From Streptomyces sporangiiformans (lineage in GTDB: Bacteria; Actinomycetota; Actinomycetes; Streptomycetales; Streptomycetaceae), in assembly GCF_005768555.2 (NCBI RefSeq), contig NZ_VCHX02000352.1, positions 1 to 64,000 on the forward strand: a stretch of DNA of 64,000 nt, read 5' to 3'. Position numbers and translations under genes: made by a program. The notes beneath the pieces were generated by a model. The model ran no database searches, was not told the origin of the DNA, and saw only the letters and a list, made by a program, of their open reading frames with translations. Below are positions 42,901 to 50,890 of the stretch, piece after piece. The first letter of the stretch is position 1. Every line of letters starts with the position of its first letter.

Positions 42901-42971
42901 TTTGTCTGCGGGTCGTGTGTGGCTGGTCGCGCCCACGCGGCGGAGCCGCACATTGATGCTGCCCCGCGCCC
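42901..42971. repeat. dispersed repeat module inside arabinan operon
   Basis: CTGGTCGCGCCCACGCGGCG, a GGAGCCGCACA-type continuation and CCCCGCGCCCCT also occur at 7703-7760. This is a part copy of the intergenic repeat family, inserted between two genes of one operon. Confidence 0.6.
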
Positions 42972-43967
42972 CTAACCGGCGCTTGGCCAGCCGTTCTTTG
43001 TCCAGTTCAGGGTGTTCAGGCCCAGCTTGGGCGTGCCTGAGTCCTCTGCGTCGTAGTAGTGGTACGCCAGGATGTCTCGGCCCTTGTGCCTGAAGACCGA
43101 CTCGCCGCCCGGGCCCACGTACCGGCCGTGGCCGGCCAGCAGCAGGTCGCCGCCGCCCTCCAGCAGGGGCTTGCCCGTGCTGTCGACGTACGGGCCGGTC
43201 ACCGAGGTCGAGCGGCCGACTCTGATCTTGTACGTCGAGTTCACGCCCGCACAGCACGCGTCGTACGAGGCGAAGAGATAGAAGTAGCGACCGTGCCGGA
43301 CGATGGACGGGCCCTCCACCGCGTACGGCGCGTCGGGGCGGGTTGCCAGGTGGTGGACCGTGGCGCCGGGGATCGCCTTGCCCGTCTTCGGGTTCAGCTC
43401 GATCATGCGGATGCCCGTCCAGTACGAGCCGAAGGACATCCACAGCTTGCCGTCCGCCCTGATGATCGCCGGGTCGATGGCGTTCCAGTCCTCGCCCCGC
43501 TCGGAGGCGAAGACCTTGCCGCGGTCGGTCCAGGTTCCGGGCAGGCCGGTCCGGGAGGTGGCGACGCCGATCGCGGAATGGTTCGTGCCCCAGGAGGAGA
43601 CCGAGTAGTAGAGCCAGTACCTGCCGTGGCGGTACGAGATGTCGGGCGCCCAGGGGTCGCCGGTGTCGTTGTACTCGTACCACCACGCGGGCGGCTCGGC
43701 GAAGGCGTTGCCGGCGTCGGTCCAGTGCCTGAGGTTCTTGGACAGGCGGGCTCCGATCACGCCGCCCGTGGAGTAGGCGACGTACTGGCCGTTCTTGAGG
43801 CGGAGGACGGTCGGGTCGTGGATGATCTCCTGACCTGTGATCGGCCGGGGGTCGGGGTACTCGGCCGCCTGCGCCGTGGAGGGGAGGAGGGCGAGCAGGG
43901 CGGCGGCGGTCAGGGCCGTGGCGAGGCCGAAGCGTCTCAACGTGATCAACCGGCTCAACTTGCTCAA
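42972..43967 (-). CDS. secreted GH43 arabinanase (paralog 2)
   Basis: A 331-residue exported family 43 enzyme, paralog of 32779-33753. The signal peptide ends near AQA (residue 34). The catalytic acids are D51 (IHDPTVL), D165 (NAIDPAII) and E218 (VEGPSIV). The start is TTG 43967 with the ribosome site AGGAG at 8 bp; no ATG or GTG fits. It is encoded in the ABC operon 22 bp after the permease, so import and depolymerisation are co-expressed. Confidence 0.9.
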   Translation of the reverse strand: MSKLSRLITLRRFGLATALTAAALLALLPSTAQAAEYPDPRPITGQEIIHDPTVLRLKNGQYVAYSTGGVIGARLSKNLRHWTDAGNAFAEPPAWWYEYNDTGDPWAPDISYRHGRYWLYYSVSSWGTNHSAIGVATSRTGLPGTWTDRGKVFASERGEDWNAIDPAIIRADGKLWMSFGSYWTGIRMIELNPKTGKAIPGATVHHLATRPDAPYAVEGPSIVRHGRYFYLFASYDACCAGVNSTYKIRVGRSTSVTGPYVDSTGKPLLEGGGDLLLAGHGRYVGPGGESVFRHKGRDILAYHYYDAEDSGTPKLGLNTLNWTKNGWPSAG

Positions 43968-43989
43968 CTGGCACTCTCCTTCGGTGACT

Positions 43990-44838
43990 TCACTGGCCCG
44001 CGAGACCGGTGTGGGCGACGCCCGCGACGATCTGCCGCTGGAAGAAGACGAAGACGATGATCAGGGGCAGGCCCGCCATGAGACCGCCGGCCATGAGCTG
44101 GGCCCACTGGATGCCGTAGGAGTTCATGACGGTCGCGATGCCGTTCGGCATCGTCATCAGGTCGGGGTTGTTGGTCGCCATGTACGGCCAGAGGAAGTTG
44201 TTCCACGACGCGATGAAGGTGAAGATCCCGACGGCGGAGAGTGAGGGACGGGAGAGCGGGAGAACGATGGTGAAGAAGATCCGCCAGCGTCCGGCGCCGT
44301 CGATGAACGCGGCCTCCTCGACCTCTCGCGGGATGCCCTGGAAGAACTTGTAGAGGATGTAGACCATGGCCGCGGGCGCGCACTGCGGCAGGATCATGCC
44401 CCAGTACGTGTCGATCATGCCCATCGACTGCACGGTCGTGAAGAGCGGGACGCCGAGGACGGCCGGAGAGATCATCAGGCCCGCCATCACCAGGCCGAGC
44501 AGCGCGTTCTTGCCGCGGAACTCGGTGCGTGCGAAGCCGTAGCCGGCGAGCGCGCTGACGAGTACGACGACGAAGGTGACGCAGATCGAGACGACCAGGG
44601 AGTTCACGAACCAGTTGGTGATGTTGCCGGTCTCGAAGATGTTCTTCCAGGCCTGGGCGGTCCAGTCCTTGGGGAGCCACCGGACCGGCACGGCGACGGC
44701 TTCGGCCTCCGATTTGAAGGAGGTGAACAGGGTCCACACGAGCGGGGCCGTCATCACCGCGGAGACGGCTGCGCCGACCACGGTGAGGATGATCTGGCTC
44801 GGGCTCCAGCTTTTGCGTACTCCGACGCCGGCACTCAT
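43990..44838 (-). CDS. carbohydrate ABC permease, MalG type (system 2)
   Basis: A 282-residue CUT1 permease with about six helices and the EAA loop EEAAFIDGAGRWRIFFTIVLPLSRP. It starts at ATG 44838, overlapping the stop of the partner by 4 bp. It is the paralog of 36985-37845. No dedicated ATPase gene is present in the operon. Confidence 0.92.
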   Translation of the reverse strand: MSAGVGVRKSWSPSQIILTVVGAAVSAVMTAPLVWTLFTSFKSEAEAVAVPVRWLPKDWTAQAWKNIFETGNITNWFVNSLVVSICVTFVVVLVSALAGYGFARTEFRGKNALLGLVMAGLMISPAVLGVPLFTTVQSMGMIDTYWGMILPQCAPAAMVYILYKFFQGIPREVEEAAFIDGAGRWRIFFTIVLPLSRPSLSAVGIFTFIASWNNFLWPYMATNNPDLMTMPNGIATVMNSYGIQWAQLMAGGLMAGLPLIIVFVFFQRQIVAGVAHTGLAGQ

Positions 44839-45782
44839 CGGGTGCCCTCCTCACGCTTGCGCAGCAGCCACATCCGCCCCAGGGCGACGATGGCGATGAT
44901 CAGGAAGAAGAGGATGGAGATCGCGGAGGCATAGCCGACGCGATAGCTGGTGAAGCCCTGTTCGAGGGTGTACTGGACCAGCGTGCGGGTCGATTGCTCC
45001 GGCCCCGGACCGAACTCGTACATCACCACGACCTGGTCGAAGACCTGGAGCGAGGCGAGGATCTGGAGCGCCACGACCAAGCCGGTGATGTTGCGCAGCA
45101 TCGGCAGGGTGATGCGGATCATGCGGTGCCAGGCGTTCGCGCCGTCCAGGGCGGCGGCCTCGTACAGGTGCGGCGGGATGTTCTGCAGGGCGGCCAGGTA
45201 GAGCAGGAAGCTGAAGCCGACGGTCCACCACAGGGTGGCGATGACGACGGCGGTCATGGCCGTGGACTTCTGGGTGAGCCAGGCCGATTCCAGGCCGAAG
45301 ATGTGGTCGATCAGTCCGGTGTCCGGGTTGAACATCCAGCGCCACATGTTGCCGACGACGGCGGACGGCAGCAGGAACGGGGCGAAGAAGCACAGCCGCC
45401 AGAGCCACTTGGCGTGCTCGATGTGGTGGGCGAGCATGGCGAGGAGGAAGGCGGCGACGACGATGCAGGGCACCACGAGGAGCGTGAAGTAGGCGCTGTG
45501 GCCGAGAGATTCCCACATCAGGGGATCGCCGAGCGCCTCGCGGTAGTTGTCCAGGCCGACGAAGCTCGCGCCCTCACCGGTGATGTTGGCGTCGGTCAGG
45601 CTCAGCCACAGGCCGCGCAGGATGGGGACGAGAACGAAGAGCGCGTACAGGAGCAGGAACGGGGCGACGAACCAGCCGCCGTGCTGGAGCATACGACCGA
45701 GCCGGGCCCGGTTGCCGTCCTCCGCGACCGCGGCCACGGAGCGTACGGCGCCGGGGACGGCCGTGGTGTCGAGGGTGGTCAT
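44835..45782 (-). CDS. carbohydrate ABC permease, MalF type (system 2)
   Basis: A 315-residue CUT1 permease with the EAA loop YEAAALDGANAWHRMIRITLP. It starts at ATG 45782, overlapping the binding-protein stop (ATGA). It is the paralog of 37842-38792, with the same NITGEG insert and helix motifs. It forms the transmembrane channel together with the MalG-type partner. Confidence 0.92.
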   Translation of the reverse strand: MTTLDTTAVPGAVRSVAAVAEDGNRARLGRMLQHGGWFVAPFLLLYALFVLVPILRGLWLSLTDANITGEGASFVGLDNYREALGDPLMWESLGHSAYFTLLVVPCIVVAAFLLAMLAHHIEHAKWLWRLCFFAPFLLPSAVVGNMWRWMFNPDTGLIDHIFGLESAWLTQKSTAMTAVVIATLWWTVGFSFLLYLAALQNIPPHLYEAAALDGANAWHRMIRITLPMLRNITGLVVALQILASLQVFDQVVVMYEFGPGPEQSTRTLVQYTLEQGFTSYRVGYASAISILFFLIIAIVALGRMWLLRKREEGTR

Positions 45783-47128
45783 GCCGCGCCGCCTCCCATC
45801 GGGTTCCTCATCTCCAGGAGCCCTTCCAGGACTCGGCGCATTCGGCGGGCCACCGCTTCGGGTTTCACCGAGCCGAGGTTGGCGGCGACGACCACGGGGC
45901 CGATGCGCTGGGAGAGAGTGCCGCTGGAACCCGAGAACCAGGCCTCGGGTTCGAGTGCCATGTGGTCCATCGCGGAGGCGTACTCGGACTGCGGCCGGAG
46001 CTTCTGGTACGCCGGGTCGGAGAGGGTCGGCAGGTGGGCGGGGATGTGGCCGCCGCCCGCCCAGTCGACGGCGTGCAGGACGATGTGTGCGGCCAGTCGG
46101 TGGGCGGCCTCGTTGCCGGCGCCGCCGCGTTCGGCCTGGCGGGGCAGGACGAAGGCGTGCGACTCCGCCTGGGTCGCGGGCTTGCCGAAGAGGGCCGGCA
46201 GCGGGGTGGCACCGTAGTCGAGCTTGGGTCCGGAGTAGACCGGCACGGACCACCCGCCCTCCCAGACGAAGGCACCGCCGTTGATGAAGTGCTCGGCGTC
46301 GGGGGCGCCCGGGACGTTGTAGCCGTCGGTGATGTGCCGGCGCAGGAACTCCAGGACCTCGGTGGCCTTGTCGGTGTCGAAGGTGACGTCGGTGAGGCCG
46401 GAGTCGTAGTAGGTGCCGCCCGCCTGGGCGTAGAAGGACATGAAGAACCACCAGGCGAAGTTCTGGTCGGAGGCGTGCACGCCGACCGTCTGGATTCCCC
46501 TCCTGACGGCTTTCTTGGCGGCCTTCAGCGCGTCGAACCAGTCGTCGGTGGAGGTGAGCGGGACGAGGTTGCCGTCGTCACCGATCAGCCCGGCCTTCTC
46601 GCAGACGTCCTTGCGGTAGAAGTTCAGCTGAGGGTGGATGTCGAGGGGCAGGGCGTACAGCTTGCCGTCGATGACGGACCGTTTCCACAGTGCCGGGTCG
46701 AAGTCCTCTTCCCTCACCCCGTATCGGGCGAGGATCTCCCTGTCGAAGGGATCCAGAAGCCGCTCGGGCGCGAAGCCGGCGAGTCGGCCGAGGTGCGTCA
46801 CCCCCAGTTCGGGGGCGCGGTCGCCGGCGGCCGCCATGGCCAGCTTGGTGTAGTACGGATTGCCCCACCGAAGCGTGGAGTCCTTCACGTCGATGCCGGG
46901 GTTCGCCTTACGGAAGGCGTCCAGCATCGCGATCATGTTGGCGCCGTCGCCCCCGCTGAAGAGGTTCCAGTAGCGCACCCGCGTCCCCGCGCCGGAGGCG
47001 AGGGCGTCGGCGCCCGTCCCCACCGCGGCGAAACCTAAGCTCCCGGCAACGGCCAACCCGCCCAGGCCGCCCAGGAGTTGTCTGCGATTCAGGTCAGGTT
47101 GTCCCACTACCCCGCCTTTGTTCGACAT
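45779..47128 (-). CDS. sugar ABC substrate-binding protein (system 2), no lipobox cysteine
   Basis: A 449-residue CUT1 binding protein, paralog of 38789-40144 (RYWNLFSGGDGANM, PYYTKLAMAAAGDRAPELGVTHL). The twin-arginine signal NRRQLLGGLGG is clear, but where the paralog has its lipidation Cys this protein reads GFAAVGTGADA, without any cysteine. It may be released, or stay anchored by its uncleaved signal. It starts at ATG 47128; the start codon lies inside the operator palindrome. First gene of the five-gene arabinan operon that ends with GH43 and GH51. Confidence 0.9.
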   Translation of the reverse strand: MSNKGGVVGQPDLNRRQLLGGLGGLAVAGSLGFAAVGTGADALASGAGTRVRYWNLFSGGDGANMIAMLDAFRKANPGIDVKDSTLRWGNPYYTKLAMAAAGDRAPELGVTHLGRLAGFAPERLLDPFDREILARYGVREEDFDPALWKRSVIDGKLYALPLDIHPQLNFYRKDVCEKAGLIGDDGNLVPLTSTDDWFDALKAAKKAVRRGIQTVGVHASDQNFAWWFFMSFYAQAGGTYYDSGLTDVTFDTDKATEVLEFLRRHITDGYNVPGAPDAEHFINGGAFVWEGGWSVPVYSGPKLDYGATPLPALFGKPATQAESHAFVLPRQAERGGAGNEAAHRLAAHIVLHAVDWAGGGHIPAHLPTLSDPAYQKLRPQSEYASAMDHMALEPEAWFSGSSGTLSQRIGPVVVAANLGSVKPEAVARRMRRVLEGLLEMRNPMGGGAA

Positions 47129-47186
47129 ATCGAATATCGCACGTAACTTCGAACGGGACCGTAAAATCGAAGCGCTTGCGCGTCAA
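47121..47186 (-). promoter_or_regulatory. shared promoter/operator element, copy 3 (arabinan operon)
   Basis: On the minus strand, TTGACG (47181-47186), 17-bp spacer with CGCAAGCGCTTCG and TACGGT (47158-47163). The best IclR-type palindrome of the window, TTCGACATATCGAA (47121-47134), overlaps the start codon, about 17 bp downstream of the expected transcript start. The leader is very short and has no clear ribosome site. Confidence 0.8.
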
Positions 47187-47322
47187 TGGGGCCTACGGAA
47201 CTTCAGCTGGGCCGGGATATGACGAGGTCTCACGAAACGCGTAATCTCGGCCCGCACGGCAACGACCCGAACAACTTGGATGACTTGGACGACTTGACCG
47301 GCCGACCCTCCGGGAGCACACG

Positions 47323-47364
47323 ATGAGCGCGCCCTGTCGGGCAGAACGGCCCTCGCGGCGATGA
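47323..47364 (+). CDS. 13-codon leader ORF coupled to DUF6545 gene
   Basis: ATG at 47323, after GGGAG, opens a frame of 13 codons (MSAPCRAERPSRR) whose TGA overlaps the start codon of the next gene as ATGA. It may be a leader peptide for translational coupling, or the last trace of a lost upstream gene. Confidence 0.45.
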   Translation: MSAPCRAERPSRR

Positions 47365-48581
47365 ATCCTTCCGAATTCTTCGGCGAGCTGTACATCTCGT
47401 TCTGGATACCGACCGCGGTCCTGGCCGCCGCACTGGTGATCAAGCTGCCCAGCATCATCAAGCTCTGGAGGGACCCGCTGCTGCGAGCGGTCGGCGGCCT
47501 GCTGCTGCTCGCCTGCTGTGTGTTCGTCTTCGCGGCGCCGCCGGCCATCGCCTGGACCAACCGGGTCACCGGTGTGGCGAACATCGCGGCGCCGTGGGTG
47601 TACTCCCTCATCACCGCGTTCTGCGCGTCCTGCCTCCTGCTGATCATCGCCTGGCGCAACGGCCTGTCCGACCGCTCGGCGTCGACTCGCCGCGCCACGC
47701 GGTGGGTCGTCGCCGTCTACAGCGGCGTGATCATCGCCCTGTGGGTGCTCTTCGCGCTCGCGGACGTCCGCGTCGAGCGGGTGCGGGACCTGGACACGTA
47801 CTACGCCACCACGCCCTTCATGCGGGAAGAGATCGTGCTCTACCTGCTCGCGCACACCGTGGCCTGCCTGATCACGTCCAGGCTGATCTGGAACTGGGTG
47901 CGCACCGGCGGACTCGACGCCTGGCTGCGCGGCGGACTGCAGTGCCTGGGCGCCGGCTACGCGATGAACCTGCTCTACGACGGCGCGAAGCTCACGGCCG
48001 TCCTCGCCCGCTGGACCGGACACGATCTGGACTGGCTGAGCACGGACGTGGCTCCGCCGGTCGCCTGCCTCTCCGCCATCCTGATCGCGGTCGGCTTCAT
48101 CCTCCCCCACGCCGGCCAGTACCTGCACGGCCGCTGGCGCGTCCGGCTCGGCCACTGGAACCTCAGGCCCCTGTACCTGCTGATGCGGACCGCCACCGGC
48201 ACCGGCGTCCCCGTCACGCTCCGGGCCACCGCGGAGCTGCGCCTGACGCACCGTGAGACATTCATCCGCGACGCTCTCCTCCAACTGGCCCCCCATATCG
48301 ACGAAGACGTGCATCGACGGGCGTACGCCGCGGCACTCGGCCTCGGATTCGAGCCGGGCCGGGCGAAGGCCCTCGCCGCGGCCGTGACGATCCAGGCAGC
48401 CGTCCACGCCAAGGACCGAGCGGGCAAGGACGAGTACTCCGCCCCCTCCGGCAGCCCGAACACCATGGATCTGCTCCAGGACATCGAGGGCGTGTCCCGA
48501 GCCCTCGCCGAAACCGACGACATCAAGGCGGTACGTACCCACGCGGCTGCCGAGGAAGAGAGCGTGCCGGCGCATGAGTGA
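47361..48581 (+). CDS. MAB_1171c-like (DUF6545) membrane protein
   Basis: A 406-residue protein. The N-terminal 250 residues hold about seven membrane helices, followed by a cytoplasmic part (about 255-406) rich in Arg and Ala. This layout and sequence match the MAB_1171c putative transporter family (DUF6545), which in streptomycetes often stands next to helix-turn-helix or ImmA/IrrE-type genes and oxidases. The function is unknown. No such partner is seen upstream here, only a 13-codon leader. Downstream it overlaps the FAD monooxygenase by 8 bp, so the two are translated together. Confidence 0.75.
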   Translation: MNPSEFFGELYISFWIPTAVLAAALVIKLPSIIKLWRDPLLRAVGGLLLLACCVFVFAAPPAIAWTNRVTGVANIAAPWVYSLITAFCASCLLLIIAWRNGLSDRSASTRRATRWVVAVYSGVIIALWVLFALADVRVERVRDLDTYYATTPFMREEIVLYLLAHTVACLITSRLIWNWVRTGGLDAWLRGGLQCLGAGYAMNLLYDGAKLTAVLARWTGHDLDWLSTDVAPPVACLSAILIAVGFILPHAGQYLHGRWRVRLGHWNLRPLYLLMRTATGTGVPVTLRATAELRLTHRETFIRDALLQLAPHIDEDVHRRAYAAALGLGFEPGRAKALAAAVTIQAAVHAKDRAGKDEYSAPSGSPNTMDLLQDIEGVSRALAETDDIKAVRTHAAAEEESVPAHE

Positions 48582-50019
48582 CCGTCCTGCCCCCGCCCGG
48601 CGGCCCGTCAGGTCCGCCGTCGTCCTCGGCGGATCCCACGCGGGCATGCTCGCGGCCCGTGCCCTGGCCGAGTTCGCGGACGTCGTCACCGTCGTCGAGC
48701 GCGATGTCCTGCCCGCCGGGCCCGAACGCCGCAAGAACCTCCCGCAGGCACGGCACGCCCACTTGCTGTGGTCCGGCGGCGCGCGAGCCGTCGAGGATCT
48801 GGTGCCCGGTACCACCGAACTGCTCCTGGCGGCCGGAGCGCACCGGCTGGCGGTCACGACGGACATGGTCGCCCTGTCGCCGAAGGGCTGGTACCGGCGC
48901 TGGCCCGAGTCGCACTACATGATCCTGTGCAGCCGTGACCTGCTCGACGCGACCGTCCGGGCCCAAGTCCTCGACGACGACCGGATCACCCTGCTCGAGC
49001 GCACCGAGGCGGTGGGGCTCGACAGCAGGGACGGCACCGGCGGCACCGACGGCACCCTCGCGGTCACCGGAGTCCGCTTACGGGGCGTCGACGGAGAGGA
49101 GCGCACGCTCACGGCCGATCTGGTGGTCGACGCCACCGGCCGCGCCTCCCGTACGCCCCAGTGGCTCGGGGCCCTGGGGCTTCCCGGACCGGCCCGGCGG
49201 ACGGTCGACTCCGGCCTCGCGTACGCCAGCCGCATCTACCGCGCCCCAAAGCGGGCCCGTCAGGGCTACCCGGTCGTCAACGTGCTGGCGGACCAGCGTG
49301 CAGGGGTCCCCGGCCGGGCCGGAGTGCTGCTCCCCATCGAGGGCGGACAGTGGCTCGTCACGCTGTCCGGTACGACCGGCGGCGAACCCTCCGCCGCCGA
49401 CGACGACTTCGTACGGTTCGCGCGGGAAGAGCTGCGCCACCCGATCCTCGGCGAGCTGCTCGCGCACGCCGAGCCACTGACCGACGTGGGGTTCACCCGC
49501 ACCACCGCCAACCGCCGTCATTACTACGAGCGGCTGCCGGCCTGGCCCGAGAACCTCACCGTCCTCGGTGACGCGCTCGCCGCGTACAACCCGATCTACG
49601 GGCACGGCATGTCGGTCGCGGCCCAAAGCGCCCTGGCCCTACGCGAGGTGATCCGCCGTCAGGGCTGGGGCAGCCCCGGGCTGGCGCGACGTATCCAGAA
49701 GGCGGTGGCCGGCCCCGTCAACGCGGCCTGGGACCTGGCCACCGGCCAGGACGTCTTCTACCCGGGCGCGACGCGGAACGGTCCCACGCTCCGGGAGCGG
49801 ATCGTCGCCGCGTACGTCGACCGCCTGCTGCACACCGCGATGGGCAACGGCCGTATCGCCCGCAGGCTGACCGACGTCACCTCACTCCAGCGGGGCGGGC
49901 ACGTACTCCTCGCCCCCAGCGTGCTCCTCGCGGCCGCGATCGGCCCGCTCAAGCCTCCGCTGGCCGGGCCGCCCCTCACCACCGGGGAGCGCGAGGCGGC
50001 AGGCGGCCCGGACCAGTAA
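48574..50019 (+). CDS. FAD-dependent monooxygenase
   Basis: A 481-residue flavoprotein of the aromatic hydroxylase type. The dinucleotide motif appears as VLGGSHAGMLAARAL near the N-terminus; LVVDATGRASRTP is the middle motif, and VLGDALAAYNPIYGHGMSVAAQSA is the second FAD contact. Related proteins act on hydrophobic or polyketide-like substrates, and the substrate here is unknown. It is overlapped by the DUF6545 gene and convergent with the lactonase gene, 10 bp apart. Confidence 0.85.
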   Translation: MSDRPAPARRPVRSAVVLGGSHAGMLAARALAEFADVVTVVERDVLPAGPERRKNLPQARHAHLLWSGGARAVEDLVPGTTELLLAAGAHRLAVTTDMVALSPKGWYRRWPESHYMILCSRDLLDATVRAQVLDDDRITLLERTEAVGLDSRDGTGGTDGTLAVTGVRLRGVDGEERTLTADLVVDATGRASRTPQWLGALGLPGPARRTVDSGLAYASRIYRAPKRARQGYPVVNVLADQRAGVPGRAGVLLPIEGGQWLVTLSGTTGGEPSAADDDFVRFAREELRHPILGELLAHAEPLTDVGFTRTTANRRHYYERLPAWPENLTVLGDALAAYNPIYGHGMSVAAQSALALREVIRRQGWGSPGLARRIQKAVAGPVNAAWDLATGQDVFYPGATRNGPTLRERIVAAYVDRLLHTAMGNGRIARRLTDVTSLQRGGHVLLAPSVLLAAAIGPLKPPLAGPPLTTGEREAAGGPDQ

Positions 50020-50029
50020 CCATCGGGCG

Positions 50030-50890
50030 CTATCCGGCGAACGCCGGCTGCGCCAGGCCCTTCCCCGCGCCCGGCAGCACCAGCACCGAGCCCGACATCG
50101 GGTGCGGTGCCTCCAGGCCCGTACGGGCCGTGGTGATGTACAGGTCGGTCAGGTCGGCGCCGCCGAAGGCGCAGGCCGTGGGGCGGCGGACGGGGAGCGG
50201 GACCACTCGGTCCAGCTCGCCGGAGGGCGTGTAGCGGCGGACGGCGCCGCCGTCCCAGAGGGCCACCCAGACGCAGCCGTCGGCGTCGACGGTGAGCCCG
50301 TCGGGGAAGCCGGCGCCGTCCTCGACGGCCGCCAACTGCCGCCTGTTGACCAGCCGGTGGTTCGCCGCGTCGGCATCGACGTCGAACACGTCGATGCGGC
50401 GCGTCGGCGAGTCGATGTAGTACATCAGGCGTCCGTCGGGGCTCCAGCCCGTGCCGTTGCTGACGGCCACGTCGTCGAGGACGACCTCCACCGTGCCGTC
50501 GGCGGTGACACGGGAGAGGGAGCCACCGCCCGGCGCCTCGTCGTAGCGCATGGTGCCCGCCCACAGTGCGCCGTCGGGGGCGACCGCCGCGTCGTTGGCC
50601 CGGCGTCCGGGCACGGGGTCCCGGTGCAGCCAGCGGAAGTCGTCGGCGCCGGGCCCGTAGAGCCCCACGCCGTCCCGGAGGTTGACCACCAGTCCGCCGC
50701 CCGCGCGCGGCTTCGCGGCGCCCACGTGCTGCTCGGTCACCATGACCGTGCGGCGGCCGGAGACGGGATCGTACGTATGGACCCTGGACCCGAGTATGTC
50801 GACCCAGATCAGCCGCCCGGCGGCCGGATCCCAGGTGGGCCCCTCACCCAGCGCGGCCTGTTCGCGGACCGCGACCTCCACGTCGCTCAT
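50030..50890 (-). CDS. SMP-30/gluconolactonase family sugar lactonase
   Basis: A 286-residue six-bladed beta-propeller lactonase that opens sugar lactones to sugar acids with a divalent metal. LGEGPTWD supplies the metal Glu, VSNGTGWSPDG the Asn and FPDGLTVDADG the Asp. RANDAAVAPDG holds a further substrate-side Asn. It starts at ATG 50890, overlapping the iclR stop (ATGA), so it is co-transcribed with the regulator. It would supply the missing step between a sugar dehydrogenase and the dehydratase at 21.3 kb. Confidence 0.92.
   Translation of the reverse strand: MSDVEVAVREQAALGEGPTWDPAAGRLIWVDILGSRVHTYDPVSGRRTVMVTEQHVGAAKPRAGGGLVVNLRDGVGLYGPGADDFRWLHRDPVPGRRANDAAVAPDGALWAGTMRYDEAPGGGSLSRVTADGTVEVVLDDVAVSNGTGWSPDGRLMYYIDSPTRRIDVFDVDADAANHRLVNRRQLAAVEDGAGFPDGLTVDADGCVWVALWDGGAVRRYTPSGELDRVVPLPVRRPTACAFGGADLTDLYITTARTGLEAPHPMSGSVLVLPGAGKGLAQPAFAG

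Noticed and set aside
48574-50019. Geranylgeranyl reductase or polyketide hydroxylase assignment
   Set aside because: The FAD motifs fit the general monooxygenase family but no residue pattern supports one substrate class.
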